DNA of 64,000 bases from JAGPUQ01 sp049325095 (GTDB lineage: Bacteria; Pseudomonadota; Gammaproteobacteria; Pseudomonadales; Porticoccaceae): contig JBMOPO010000035.1 in NCBI GenBank assembly GCA_049325095.1, forward strand, positions 21,813-85,812. The letters are read 5' to 3'. Under the pieces are notes generated by a model. The model was given only the letters and a program-made list of their open reading frames with translations. It was not told the origin of the DNA and made no database searches. Within the stretch, counting starts at the first letter, position 1. Every line of letters starts with the position of its first letter. This document shows, in pieces, positions 14,832 to 23,544 of this stretch. The translations under genes and the position numbers were made by a program.

Positions 14832-16376
14832 ATGACCGCAACCGCACTCGACAATGTACTCGACTATCCCGAGCCCCAGGTCACCCGGGAAATCGATTAC
14901 GAAACCGTCATCATCGGCTCCGGGCTGTCGGGCATCGGCGCCGCCATCCGCCTGATCCGCGAGGGCTTCGGCGACTTCGTGGTGCTCGAAAAGGCCAACG
15001 ACATCGGCGGCACCTGGCGCGACAACACCTACCCGGGGCTGGCGGTGGACATCCCGTCGCTGAGCTATTCGTTTTCCTTCGAGCAGAACCCCTACTGGTC
15101 GAGCCTCTATGCGCCGGGGCCGGAAATGAAGGCCTATGTGGACCACTGCGCCACCAAGTACGGCGTGCGGCCCCACATGCGCTATGGCATGGAGGTGCAG
15201 GAGGCCATCTACGACGAGAGCCGCAACCTCTGGATCACCCGCACCAAGAGTGGCGAGGTGTTCAAGTCACGCTATCTGGTCAGCGCCACCGGCTTCCTGA
15301 CGCTGCCCAAGCTGCCCGCCATCAAGGGTATCGAAAACTTCAAGGGCAAGGTGATGCACACCTCGCGCTGGGACCACAGCTACGATCTGACCGGCAAGCG
15401 GGTCGGTTTCATCGGCACCGGCGCCACCGCCATCCAGGCCATCCCGGAGATCGTCGGCCAGGTGAAATCGCTGGATGTGTACCAGCGCACCGCGATCTGG
15501 CTGCTGCCCAAGCGGGAGATACCCTTCAGCCCGCGCCTGCAGCGGGCCTTTGCCAAGGTGCCGGGCCTGCAGTGGCTGGCGCGCCAGGCGACCATCTTCT
15601 TCACCGACATCGTGATGATCAACCTGCTGGTGTTCAACAAGTATTTCTCCTTCGCCGGCAAGAAGCTGGAGAAGATCTGCATCGACCATATCCGCAATCA
15701 GGTGAAAGACCCCGAACTCCAGAAGGCCCTGACTCCCACCTACGACTTCGGCTGCAAGCGGCCCAGCTTCACCAGCAAGTTCTACCCGGTGTTCAACCGC
15801 GAGAATGTCTCCCTGGTGACCAACCCCATCGACCACATCACCGAGAACGCCATCGTCACCCAGGACGGCACCGTGCGCGAGATCGATACCCTGATCTGCG
15901 CCACCGGCTTCGAGGTGTTCCAGAAAGGCAGCGTGCCCACCTATCGGCTGCTGGGCAAGAACGGGCTGGACATCAGCGAGTTCTGGGAAAAAAACCGCTA
16001 CCAGGCCTTCCTGGGCGCCACGGTGCCGAACTTCCCCAACTTCTTCATGATGTTCGGTCCCTACAGCGTCTGCACGGCCTCCTGGTTCGGCATGATCGAC
16101 ACCCAGTCCAAGCACTTGGTGCGCTGCCTGAAAGCCGCGCGGCGCCGCGACGCCAACTACATCGAGGTCAAGAAGTCGGCCAGCGACCGGGATTTCGAGA
16201 AGATCCAGCGGCGCGCCAAGTACACCATCTTCAAGGCCGGCAACTGCGCCACATCCAACAGCTACTACTTCGACCGCCACGGCGACAGCCCCACCATCCG
16301 GCCCACCCTGGGCCCGATCCACTGGCTGCACAGCCGGCTGTTCAGCATGGACAACTATGTGTTCGACAGGAAATAG
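14832..16376 (+). CDS. Flavin-dependent Baeyer-Villiger-type monooxygenase 3
   Basis: A 514-residue class B flavoprotein monooxygenase. The FAD motif GSGLSG is at residues 29-34, then GGTWRDNTYPGLAVDIPS. The fingerprint FKGKVMHTSRWD is at 170-181, and the NADPH motif IGTGATAIQ at about 194-202. GGTWRDNTYPG rather than GGTWYWNRYPG places it in a different subgroup from its two neighbours, nearer to enzymes annotated as 4-hydroxyacetophenone or alkyl-ketone monooxygenases. Monooxygenase 2 ends 117 bp upstream, so the two may be co-regulated. The ATG is preceded by AGGGG. Downstream, a long hairpin at 16385-16426 separates it from the convergent aidB-like gene. Confidence 0.87.
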   Translation: MTATALDNVLDYPEPQVTREIDYETVIIGSGLSGIGAAIRLIREGFGDFVVLEKANDIGGTWRDNTYPGLAVDIPSLSYSFSFEQNPYWSSLYAPGPEMKAYVDHCATKYGVRPHMRYGMEVQEAIYDESRNLWITRTKSGEVFKSRYLVSATGFLTLPKLPAIKGIENFKGKVMHTSRWDHSYDLTGKRVGFIGTGATAIQAIPEIVGQVKSLDVYQRTAIWLLPKREIPFSPRLQRAFAKVPGLQWLARQATIFFTDIVMINLLVFNKYFSFAGKKLEKICIDHIRNQVKDPELQKALTPTYDFGCKRPSFTSKFYPVFNRENVSLVTNPIDHITENAIVTQDGTVREIDTLICATGFEVFQKGSVPTYRLLGKNGLDISEFWEKNRYQAFLGATVPNFPNFFMMFGPYSVCTASWFGMIDTQSKHLVRCLKAARRRDANYIEVKKSASDRDFEKIQRRAKYTIFKAGNCATSNSYYFDRHGDSPTIRPTLGPIHWLHSRLFSMDNYVFDRK

Positions 16377-16384
16377 CGCGATCG

Positions 16385-16426
16385 GCGGCCGACCGCACCC
16401 GGCTCAGACCGGGCGCGGTCGGCCGC
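16385..16426. terminator. Hairpin between convergent monooxygenase 3 and the AidB-like gene
   Basis: An 18-bp stem (GCGGCCGACCGCACCCGG with its complement, one mismatch) around the loop CTCAGA. It lies 8 bp after the monooxygenase stop and includes the stop codon and last codons of the AidB-like gene on the other strand. No T-tract follows in either direction, so it is a candidate bidirectional terminator or transcript-end stabiliser. Confidence 0.45.
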
Positions 16427-18074
16427 GCTCGAGGAGCACCTTGACATTCACCCCGGCGGGCAAATCGCCGTAGAGGTGCCCGCCGCCGCCGAGTCGGGCG
16501 CGGATGAAGGCCTCCGCCACCGCACCCTGGCCGGCGCGCACCAGCAGGCTGGCCTGCAGCGTCAGCGCCAGTTGTCCCACCAGGGCCCGCGCCCGGTATT
16601 CGCGATCCGCTGCCGTCAGTCCGGCCTTGAGGCCGGCGACCGCCGCGTCGAGCAGCGGTTCGGCGCCGGCCGTGAGCTCCAGCTCCGCGAACCAGGCATC
16701 GACCGCGGCGGGTTCCCGCTCGAGCACCCGCAGGACGTCGAGGGCCTGGATATTGCCCGAACCCTCCCAGATGGCGTTGATCGGCGCATCCCGGTACAGG
16801 CGCGCGGCGATGAACTCCTCGACCACCCCGTTGCCGCCCAGGCACTCGAGCGCCTCGTAGACATGCCCCGGCGTGCGCTTGCATACCCAGTACTTGCCCA
16901 CCGGGAGCCCCAGGCGCAGCAGCAGCCGCTCGGCCTCGTCGTCCGGATGATCCAGGGCCCGCGCCAGGCGCAGCGCCAGCGCCAGCGACCCCTCGACCTC
17001 CAGTTGCAGATCCGCCAGCACATTGCGCATCAGCGGCTGGTGGATCAGCGCCGCGCCGAAGGCGCTGCGATGCGCGGCATGATGCACCGCCTGGGCCACG
17101 GCCTGGCGCTGGGCGGCCGCGGAGTTGACGATGCAGTCGAACCGGGTCAGGGCCACCATCTCCAGGATGGTGGCCACGCCGCGGCCCTCCTCGCCCAGCA
17201 TCCAGCCCAGCGCGCCCTGCAGCTCGACCTCGGAAGAGGCGTTGGCGACATTGCCGAGTTTGTCCTTCAGGCGTTGCAGGCGGATGCCGTTGCGGCTGCC
17301 GTCCGGCTGCCAGCGCGGCACGAGAAAGCAGGACAGCCCGCCCGGCGCCTGCGCCAGCATCAGGAAGGCGTCGCACATGGGCGCCGACATGAACCACTTG
17401 TGCCCCACCAGGCAGTAGGCCGCACCGCTGCCGCCGCTGTCCAGGGGCTGGGCGCTGGTGGTGTTGGCGCGCACATCCGAGCCGCCCTGCTTTTCGGTCA
17501 TGCCCATGCCGATGGTCAGCGCGCGCTTCTCTGCCGCCGGCAAATCCCGCGGGTCGTAGCCGCGGACCAGCACACCGGGCAGCCAGTGCTCGGCGATCGC
17601 CGGCGTCCCGCGCAGCACCGGCACGGCGGCGAAGGTCATGGTCAGCGGGCAGCAGTGGCCGGCCTCGACCTGGCCTTGCAGGTAACAGGCCGCGGCCCGC
17701 GCGACCTGGGCGCCCGGGCGCGGTTCGGTCCACACCCGGCAGTGCAAACCGGCCTCCAGGCCGAGGCGCATCAACTCATGGTAGGCGGGGTGGTAGCGGA
17801 CCCGGTCGATGCGGTGGCCCTGGCGGTCATGGGTCAGCAGCTCGGGCTTGTGGCGGTTGGCGAGAAAGCCCCACTCGATCACTTCGGCACTGCCGCAGCG
17901 GGCGCCATGGGCGCGCAGCTCGGCTTCGGCCCAGACCGCGCCCTCCCGCCGCACCCCCTCGCACAACGGGACATCGCCCTCGTACAGATTGAAGTCTTCG
18001 AGCGCCGGCGTCTGATTGAACACCCGGTGGGTGCGATCCAGGGGTTCGAGCACCGGATCCTGCGCCCCGCTCAT
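16404..18074 (-). CDS. aidB: AidB-like acyl-CoA dehydrogenase family protein
   Basis: A 556-residue FAD protein of the acyl-CoA dehydrogenase superfamily, of the AidB branch. It has AidB-type length, an N-terminal extension beginning with HRVFNQTPALEDFNLY, and Glu437 in NAIWEGSGNIQALDVLR, where AidB and isovaleryl-CoA dehydrogenases keep the catalytic glutamate. TIGMGMTEKQGGSDVRAN is a strong family block for FAD binding. In E. coli AidB is part of the adaptive response to alkylation; its true substrate is unknown. The open frame continues far upstream, but the family N-terminus starts at the ATG at 18074. It stands alone and convergent with the monooxygenases, so a role in their pathway cannot be claimed. 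Confidence 0.85.
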   Translation of the reverse strand: MSGAQDPVLEPLDRTHRVFNQTPALEDFNLYEGDVPLCEGVRREGAVWAEAELRAHGARCGSAEVIEWGFLANRHKPELLTHDRQGHRIDRVRYHPAYHELMRLGLEAGLHCRVWTEPRPGAQVARAAACYLQGQVEAGHCCPLTMTFAAVPVLRGTPAIAEHWLPGVLVRGYDPRDLPAAEKRALTIGMGMTEKQGGSDVRANTTSAQPLDSGGSGAAYCLVGHKWFMSAPMCDAFLMLAQAPGGLSCFLVPRWQPDGSRNGIRLQRLKDKLGNVANASSEVELQGALGWMLGEEGRGVATILEMVALTRFDCIVNSAAAQRQAVAQAVHHAAHRSAFGAALIHQPLMRNVLADLQLEVEGSLALALRLARALDHPDDEAERLLLRLGLPVGKYWVCKRTPGHVYEALECLGGNGVVEEFIAARLYRDAPINAIWEGSGNIQALDVLRVLEREPAAVDAWFAELELTAGAEPLLDAAVAGLKAGLTAADREYRARALVGQLALTLQASLLVRAGQGAVAEAFIRARLGGGGHLYGDLPAGVNVKVLLERGRPRPV

Positions 18075-18281
18075 GGCAAACTCCCGTCGTCTCCGACCCA
18101 CAGTGCTCCCGTCGAGTCTAGCCCTGACCGCGGCGGGCGTCACCTGCGCCTCACCCGGGGCGGGGATTGGCCCGCGGAACCCCTGCCGGCGCAGCCGCAT
18201 CGGCGCCGGCGTCGCCCGGGGCGAACAGCCATTCCCTCGGCGCGATTTCCGGGCTAGGCTTGCCGCTTTTCCGGGCGCCCC

Positions 18282-19610
18282 ATGGAAATCGAGGAACTCG
18301 CCCGCCCTCCACCGGCCGAGGCGCTGTTTGCGGCAATCCGCGATCTGCCGGCGCCGGTCTGGCTCGACAGCGGCCGTCCCGGCGCCGGCGGCCGCTGGGA
18401 CCTGCTCAGCGCCGCGCCGGAACGACTGCTGACCGCGGCCCCGGGGGAAGCGCTGTCGGCCCTGCGCGAAGCCGGAGGACTGCTCGCCCGGCGGTCTGTG
18501 CCGGGATCGCCGGGCAGTGCCCACCTCCCGTTCTGCGGCGGCCTGATCGGCTGGCTGGCCTATCCGGCCGGCGCCGAGTTGCTCGGCCTGCCGCCCGGAC
18601 CGCTGGAGGTCCTCCCCTGGCCGGTGCTGCGCGTCGGCTGCTACCTCTGGGCCCTGCTCGTCGACCACCTGACCCAGCGCACCCTGCTGGTCTTTCACCC
18701 CGAGTGCCCCGCTGAACTGCGGCGCGAAATCCGCGCCCGCTGCCGTGCGCCCGGAGTCCCCGCGGCTGGCCGATTCCGGCTCGACGGCGACTTCCGGGCC
18801 ACCACGCCCCAGGCCCGATTCACCGCCGACATTGCCCGCATCCTCGACTATCTGCGCGCCGGGGACTGCTATCAGGTCAACTATGCCCAGCATTTCCGCG
18901 CCCCCTACCGCGGCGATCCCTGGCAGGCCTATCGGCGGTTGCGCCGCCTGCTGCCCTCCCCTTACAGCGCCTTTTTGTGCTGGCCCGAGGGGGCGGTGCT
19001 CTGCCTGTCGCCGGAACAGTTCCTGCAGGTAGACGGCGACCTGGTGCAGACCCGCCCGATCAAGGGCACCGCCCCGCGCGGCGCCACACCGGCGGCGGAC
19101 CGCGCGCTGGCCGCTGCCCTGCGGCGCAGCGCCAAGGACCGGGCGGAAAACCTGATGATCGTGGATCTGTTGCGCAACGATCTGGGCAAGTGCTGCGCGC
19201 CCGGATCGATAGAGGTGCCGGAGCTGTTCCGGCTGGAGAGCTACGCCAATGTCCACCATCTGGTGAGCACCGTGCGCGGCCGCCTGCGCCCCGACCAGCA
19301 GCCGCTGGACCTGCTGCGCCACTGCTTTCCCGGCGGCTCGGTGACCGGCGCGCCCAAGCGCCGCGCCATGGAGATCATCGCCGAGCTCGAACCGGTCGGC
19401 CGCGCACTCTACTGCGGCAGCATTTTCTACCTGTCGGCCAACGGCCGCATGGGCAGCAATATCGCCATCCGCACCCTGCTCGCCGACCGCGGCGAACTCC
19501 ACTGCTGGGGCGGCGGCGGCATCGTCGCGGACTCCAGTGCGGACGCCGAGTACCGCGAGTCGCGCCTCAAGGTCGAATTGCTGATGACCGGGCTGCAGGA
19601 TCCGAAATAG
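18282..19610 (+). CDS. pabB: Aminodeoxychorismate synthase component I
   Basis: A 442-residue chorismate-binding enzyme that makes 4-amino-4-deoxychorismate for folate synthesis, together with a glutamine amidotransferase encoded elsewhere. The catalytic half contains DCYQVNYAQ, SPEQFLQ, TRPIKGTAPR, NLMIVDLLRNDLG, GSVTGAPKRRAM and the closing WGGGGIVADSSADAEY. Lys261 in PIKGT is the lysine characteristic of PabB; anthranilate synthase TrpE has Ala there, which decides between the two. The N-terminal 150 residues are the less conserved domain. The ATG at 18282 fits the family start. It is transcribed alone, 207 bp from the divergent AidB-like gene. Confidence 0.88.
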   Translation: MEIEELARPPPAEALFAAIRDLPAPVWLDSGRPGAGGRWDLLSAAPERLLTAAPGEALSALREAGGLLARRSVPGSPGSAHLPFCGGLIGWLAYPAGAELLGLPPGPLEVLPWPVLRVGCYLWALLVDHLTQRTLLVFHPECPAELRREIRARCRAPGVPAAGRFRLDGDFRATTPQARFTADIARILDYLRAGDCYQVNYAQHFRAPYRGDPWQAYRRLRRLLPSPYSAFLCWPEGAVLCLSPEQFLQVDGDLVQTRPIKGTAPRGATPAADRALAAALRRSAKDRAENLMIVDLLRNDLGKCCAPGSIEVPELFRLESYANVHHLVSTVRGRLRPDQQPLDLLRHCFPGGSVTGAPKRRAMEIIAELEPVGRALYCGSIFYLSANGRMGSNIAIRTLLADRGELHCWGGGGIVADSSADAEYRESRLKVELLMTGLQDPK

Positions 19611-19769
19611 CGGGCGGTCGCGGACCCACGACCGCGGCCGGCGGGCGACCACGCACTGGCGGAGCGCACTGGTCGAATCGCTAAACCCATTGGTAAATGC
19701 CTTGACCTTTGCATGCCCGGGCCGGGTCCATCCGCTACACTGCGGGACGAAACGGCCGCGGGAAAAACG

Positions 19770-20387
19770 ATGACCAAGGTTCGCTGGGGAAAAACCATCC
19801 AGAGCAAAGACGAGCAGTACGAACTAAAAAGGGCCGCCATTCTGCGCACCGCAGGCCGGCTGTTCAATCAGAAGGGCTTTCGGGAAACCTCGCTCAACGA
19901 TCTCGCCGACGAGTTGCGGGTCACCAAACCCACGCTGTATTACTACGTGGAGAACAAGGAAGACATCCTCTTCCAGTGCCTGCACACCGCCATCACGGAA
20001 CTGCTCGACCGAACCGACGCCATCCTGGCCTCGCCGCGCAGCGGCATCGAGAAGCTGGCGGAATTCATCCATCTGTTCATCTCGGTGTTCGACGACGAGT
20101 TCGGCCGCTGCCTGGCCCGCCCGGGCCCGGAACCCCTGTCCGCCAAGTACCTCGCCGAAATCGAGCCGCTGTACATCCGCCTCGACACCGCCATGCGGCA
20201 GATGATCGAGGACGGCATCGCCGACGGCTCGATGCGCCGCTGCAACGTCAAGATCACCGCCTTCACACTGTTTGGCGCCATCAACTGGATGACCCAGTGG
20301 TATCACCCGGAGGGCGAGATGACCACCCGCCAGGTGGCGGACGAGATGGCCGCCCTGTTCTGTCACGGGCTGGCGGCGGGCGCCTGA
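19770..20387 (+). CDS. TetR-family transcriptional regulator
   Basis: A 205-residue TetR/AcrR-type regulator. The helix-turn-helix lies at about residues 25-65 (ILRTAGRLFNQKGFRETSL, then LADELRVTKPTLYYYVENKE). The C-terminal ligand/dimer domain resembles regulators of fatty-acid or acyl-CoA genes in having YLAEIEPLYIRLDTAM and a WMTQWYHPEGEM block. I start at the ATG at 19770, not the earlier codon at 19713, because family members begin shortly before the helix-turn-helix. The gene ends 13 bp from the convergent pterin dehydratase gene. The sequence ACCCATTGGTAAATG about 70 bp upstream (19685-19699) resembles one upstream of monooxygenase 2, so control of that gene is possible but unproven. 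Confidence 0.85.
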   Translation: MTKVRWGKTIQSKDEQYELKRAAILRTAGRLFNQKGFRETSLNDLADELRVTKPTLYYYVENKEDILFQCLHTAITELLDRTDAILASPRSGIEKLAEFIHLFISVFDDEFGRCLARPGPEPLSAKYLAEIEPLYIRLDTAMRQMIEDGIADGSMRRCNVKITAFTLFGAINWMTQWYHPEGEMTTRQVADEMAALFCHGLAAGA

Positions 20388-20400
20388 CCCGGCCGCGCCG

Positions 20401-20724
20401 TCAGGCTTTCAGATAGACGGCCGCGATCCGCTCCATGGCCGCAGCCAACTCGAAGTCCAGGCTGGTGATGCCCTTGGCGCGGTGGGTGAGCAGGTCGATC
20501 TCCACCACATTCCAGACATTGGTCCATTTGGGGTGGTGGCTCATGGCCTCGCAGACCAGTGCCACCTGGGCCATGAAGCCAAACGCCGGGCCGAAATCGC
20601 CGAACTTGTAGCGCCGGTGCAGCTTGCCGTCGACAATGGTCCAGGGTTCCAGGGCAGTCTGGTTCAACGCCCGCAGACTGGCCTCCAGTTGCTCGCTGTC
20701 GAGCAGTGCCACGTTCTTCGCCAT
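20401..20724 (-). CDS. phhB: 4a-hydroxytetrahydrobiopterin dehydratase
   Basis: A 107-residue pterin-4a-carbinolamine dehydratase. It dehydrates 4a-hydroxytetrahydropterin, recycling the cofactor of phenylalanine hydroxylase. The family signature is present: FGFMAQVALVCEAMSHHPKW, with the paired histidines and the HP-x-W of the active site, and the closing ITSLDFELAAAMERI block. A Shine-Dalgarno GGAGG precedes the ATG at 20724. It may be the last gene of a minus-strand set with the two-domain CMD protein and the SDR, though gaps of 49 and 97 bp leave that open. No phenylalanine hydroxylase is in the window. Confidence 0.88.
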   Translation of the reverse strand: MAKNVALLDSEQLEASLRALNQTALEPWTIVDGKLHRRYKFGDFGPAFGFMAQVALVCEAMSHHPKWTNVWNVVEIDLLTHRAKGITSLDFELAAAMERIAAVYLKA

Positions 20725-20821
20725 CTCTTGACCTCCATCCTCCGTCGCCAGCCGGGGACGCCAGCGCCCCGCGGCATCGAAAACCTCGAATATCTGCCGC
20801 CGGCAGCCCGAGCGGCCAGTC

Positions 20822-21748
20822 CTATGCCCCGCCCCCGCCGCCGTGCTCGAGCACCTTGCGCATGCCCTCGACGGCGAGCGGGGCTCCCGCGTAGGCGAAT
20901 ACGGTCAGCATGATCTCCTCGAGCTCGGTCCTGGTCACGCCGTGGCGCAACGCCGCCGGCACATGGATATCCAGTTCATCGGCCCGACCCAGCGCGGCCA
21001 GCACCGAGACCACCAGCAGGCTGCGATCGCGGCGCGACAGCTCCGGCCGCGCCCAGATCTCCCCGAACGCGAAATCGACCCCGGCCCCGGCCAGCGGCCC
21101 GAGCTTGCCGGCGATGCCCTCGAGCAGCGCGCCGGCGTCGGCCGACTCCTGCCCGGACAGCCTTTTCATCACCTCGATCGAACGCTCGCGGCGCTCTGCG
21201 CCGGTCAGGCGCGCAGCCGGCGCAAGCCCCTCGGCGGGCGGCGGGTGACCCAGTTCCGCGAGCAGCCGGTTGGTCGCGGCCATGGCGTCCAGTGCGCGGG
21301 GAAACCCCGCATACCCGCTCAGGTGGACGAAGATTTCGCGGATCTCCGCCGGCGTCAGCCCGTTGTGGATGCCGGCCGGCACATAGTAGGCGAGCTGGTT
21401 GGTCTGGTGGATTGCGCCGAGGATCGCCAGCACCACCAGGTTGCGATCCCGGCGGCCGAGCTGCTCGCGACTCCAGATTTCACCCATCACGAAGTCGATG
21501 GCGAAGGAGCCCAAGGCGCCGTTCTCGCGCTCCAGGCGCGCCGCCAGTTCGGCGGCCTGCTCCGGGCTTTCGGCACCGATGATCGCCTGCAATACGCTCA
21601 GGCCCCGCGCGCGCCGCGCCGACTGGTCGCTGGCCTCCAGTCCGGCTGCTGCCGGCTGCCCGGCCGCCAGGGCGCCCAGCACCCCGACCACGAGCCATCC
21701 CCGCCAACCCCTTGCCCCTCTGCCGGCGGCTGCCGATGTGTTTTTCAT
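20822..21748 (-). CDS. Exported protein with two carboxymuconolactone-decarboxylase-like domains
   Basis: A 308-residue protein with a classic signal peptide (basic start, hydrophobic core about residues 19-31, AAA cleavage area near 36). Two tandem CMD-like repeats follow, about residues 46-160 and 185-298. Each has the pattern FVMGEIWSREQLGRRDRNL / FAFGEIWARPELSRRDRSL, then a helix of small residues, a histidine (GIHNGLTPAEIREI / ALRHGVTRTELEEI) and GYAGFPRALDAM or its equivalent. There is no cysteine anywhere, so the CxxC redox site of AhpD-type members is missing. The relatives known to me with this repeat are gamma-carboxymuconolactone decarboxylase-like proteins of unknown function. The SDR gene lies 49 bp upstream. 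Confidence 0.75.
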   Translation of the reverse strand: MKNTSAAAGRGARGWRGWLVVGVLGALAAGQPAAAGLEASDQSARRARGLSVLQAIIGAESPEQAAELAARLERENGALGSFAIDFVMGEIWSREQLGRRDRNLVVLAILGAIHQTNQLAYYVPAGIHNGLTPAEIREIFVHLSGYAGFPRALDAMAATNRLLAELGHPPPAEGLAPAARLTGAERRERSIEVMKRLSGQESADAGALLEGIAGKLGPLAGAGVDFAFGEIWARPELSRRDRSLLVVSVLAALGRADELDIHVPAALRHGVTRTELEEIMLTVFAYAGAPLAVEGMRKVLEHGGGGGA

Positions 21749-21797
21749 TTTTCGTTCTCCTCAGCGAATGCTGCGCGGAACCGACCGGGTGGCCGCT

Positions 21798-22580
21798 TCA
21801 ATCCCAGACCAAACCCCCGTCGACGTTCCAGGACTGGCCGGTGACGTTGCGCGCCTCCTCGGAGGCGAGAAACACCGCCAGCGCGGCGATGTCCTCCGGC
21901 TCGTTGGAGCGCCCCACCGGGATGCTGGCATCCATGGCTTCGATGATTTCGCTCTCCAGCCGGCCGCTCGCCTCGGCGCGTTCGCGCACCACCTGATAGT
22001 AGAGATCGGTGCGGGTGACGCCCGGGCAGATGGCATTGACATTGATCCCGTGGCGGCCCAGCGCGTGGGCGGCGATCCGGGTCATGGCGATCACCGCACC
22101 CTTGGAGCCGGCATAGGCGATGTTGGAGGTGGCCGGATAACCCTTGCCGGCAATGGACGCGATGTTGAGGATGCGCCCGCCGCCGGCCTGGCGCATGAGC
22201 TCGGCGGCCGCCTGCATGCAGAAAAAGAGTCCGCGGGCGTTGACCCTGTGGATCAGGTCCCAGTCCTCGGGCCGCACCGAAAAGAAATCGATGGCGCGGG
22301 TGACCGCCGCGTTGTTGACCAGGATATCCACCGAGTCGTGGCACCGGGCGATATCGCGCAGCAGGGGCGCGATGGTCTCGACCTCGCCGAGGTCGGCGAT
22401 GCGCGCCTCGGCCTCGCCCCCGGCGTCCCGGATTGCAGCAACCAGGCCCTCGACCGCCGGCTCGTCGATGTCCACCGCGATCAGGGTCGCCCCCTCGGCC
22501 GCGTAGCGCTCGGCGATGGCCCGGCCGATGCCCCGCGCCGCGCCCGTGACCACTGCGACCTGTCCCCACAACTGCGCCAT
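21798..22580 (-). CDS. Short-chain dehydrogenase/reductase (SDR) 1
   Basis: A 260-residue classical SDR. The NAD(P) motif TGAARGIG is at about residues 12-19, NNAA at about 88-91, and the catalytic Ser, Tyr and Lys in IASIAGKG and YAGSK. The Asp at the end of the second strand (IAVDID) suggests preference for NAD+ over NADPH. The ATG at 22580 is preceded by GGAGGGG, which decides against a frame extension to 22697. It is divergent from a second SDR and probably co-transcribed with the exported CMD-domain protein. Likely role: oxidation of a secondary alcohol or cyclic alcohol, which would supply ketone for the monooxygenases, an inference from context only. Confidence 0.85.
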   Translation of the reverse strand: MAQLWGQVAVVTGAARGIGRAIAERYAAEGATLIAVDIDEPAVEGLVAAIRDAGGEAEARIADLGEVETIAPLLRDIARCHDSVDILVNNAAVTRAIDFFSVRPEDWDLIHRVNARGLFFCMQAAAELMRQAGGGRILNIASIAGKGYPATSNIAYAGSKGAVIAMTRIAAHALGRHGINVNAICPGVTRTDLYYQVVRERAEASGRLESEIIEAMDASIPVGRSNEPEDIAALAVFLASEEARNVTGQSWNVDGGLVWD

Positions 22581-22727
22581 GCTCCCCTCCGCCGGTGCGC
22601 CCCGCCCACGGGTCCGGCTATCATGGTGGCAAGCGGCAGGCGAGTCAAAACGGCCAGTCCGGCGCGTCGCGTTCCGCGGCGCCGGCGACGCCTGCACCAG
22701 GCCTACCCACTACCGAGGAGTTCACCC

Positions 22728-23477
22728 ATGAATCGCGGATATGCCCTGGTTACCGGGGCCATCGGCGGTCTCGGCACCGCCATCACCAAGCGCCTGATCG
22801 CCGCGGGGATTCCGGTGATCGGTACCGATCGCCGCGCGGCGGACCTGGAAGACTGGCAGTGCACGGCGCTCGACGACCGGGAGCGCAACCAGTTCAGCTT
22901 CATCCCGCTCGACGTCACCAAGGAAGAGCACGTCAACGAACTCGCCGCGCAACTGGCCGCCGAGGGCAGAGACGTCGCCTATCTGATCAACAACGCGGGC
23001 ATCCAGGGCAACGACAAGCCCTGGCTGCTCGACAGCAAGAGCTGGCACCGGGTGATCGCGGTCAATCTGCACGGCACCTTCTACCTGTCGCGGGCGTTTT
23101 CCAAAGGCATGGTCGAGCGTGGTTTCGGCCGCATCGTCAACTTCGCATCCATGTACGCCTACCACCCCGGCGAGGGGCAATCCCCCTACGCGGCGGCCAA
23201 GGCCGGCATCACCGGCTACACCCGCTCGCTCGCCCTCGACCTCGCCCCATACGGCATCACCGTGAACACCATCGCGCCCGGCATGATCTGGCACGAACGG
23301 CTGCGCGGCGTACTGCCCGACCAGGTGTTCGATGACATGCTCGCCCGGATACCGGCGCGCCGCCCCGGCCGCCCCGACGAGATCGCGGGTGCCGTGGCGT
23401 TCTTCTGCGCGGAGGAGTCGTCCTACGTCACCGGCCAGACCCTGCACGTCAACGGCGGGCTGTATCTGCCCGGGTGA
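22728..23477 (+). CDS. Short-chain dehydrogenase/reductase (SDR) 2
   Basis: A 249-residue classical SDR resembling 3-oxoacyl-ACP/acetoacetyl-CoA reductases. Features are TGAIGGLG at about residues 9-16, NNAGIQ, and the active-site Ser-Tyr-Lys in FASMYAYHPGEGQSPYAAAK, followed by PYGITVNTIAPGMIW. Two Arg/Asp positions after strand two (GTDRRAAD) leave cofactor preference open. The ATG at 22728 follows GAGG-like sequence. It is divergent from SDR 1 with 147 bp between the starts, and convergent with prpD, which lies 95 bp away across a strong hairpin. Nothing fixes the substrate. Confidence 0.83.
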   Translation: MNRGYALVTGAIGGLGTAITKRLIAAGIPVIGTDRRAADLEDWQCTALDDRERNQFSFIPLDVTKEEHVNELAAQLAAEGRDVAYLINNAGIQGNDKPWLLDSKSWHRVIAVNLHGTFYLSRAFSKGMVERGFGRIVNFASMYAYHPGEGQSPYAAAKAGITGYTRSLALDLAPYGITVNTIAPGMIWHERLRGVLPDQVFDDMLARIPARRPGRPDEIAGAVAFFCAEESSYVTGQTLHVNGGLYLPG

Positions 23478-23544
23478 CGGAGCGCGCCCGGCGCCGGCGC
23501 TGCCCGGTGCCGCACCGGCCGGCGGGTTTTCGCCGCCCCGTCGA

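Noticed and set aside
16404..19652. A 1082-codon minus-strand frame suggesting an N-terminally extended AidB
   Set aside because: The extension lies antisense to pabB and has no family similarity. The family N-terminus begins at 18074.
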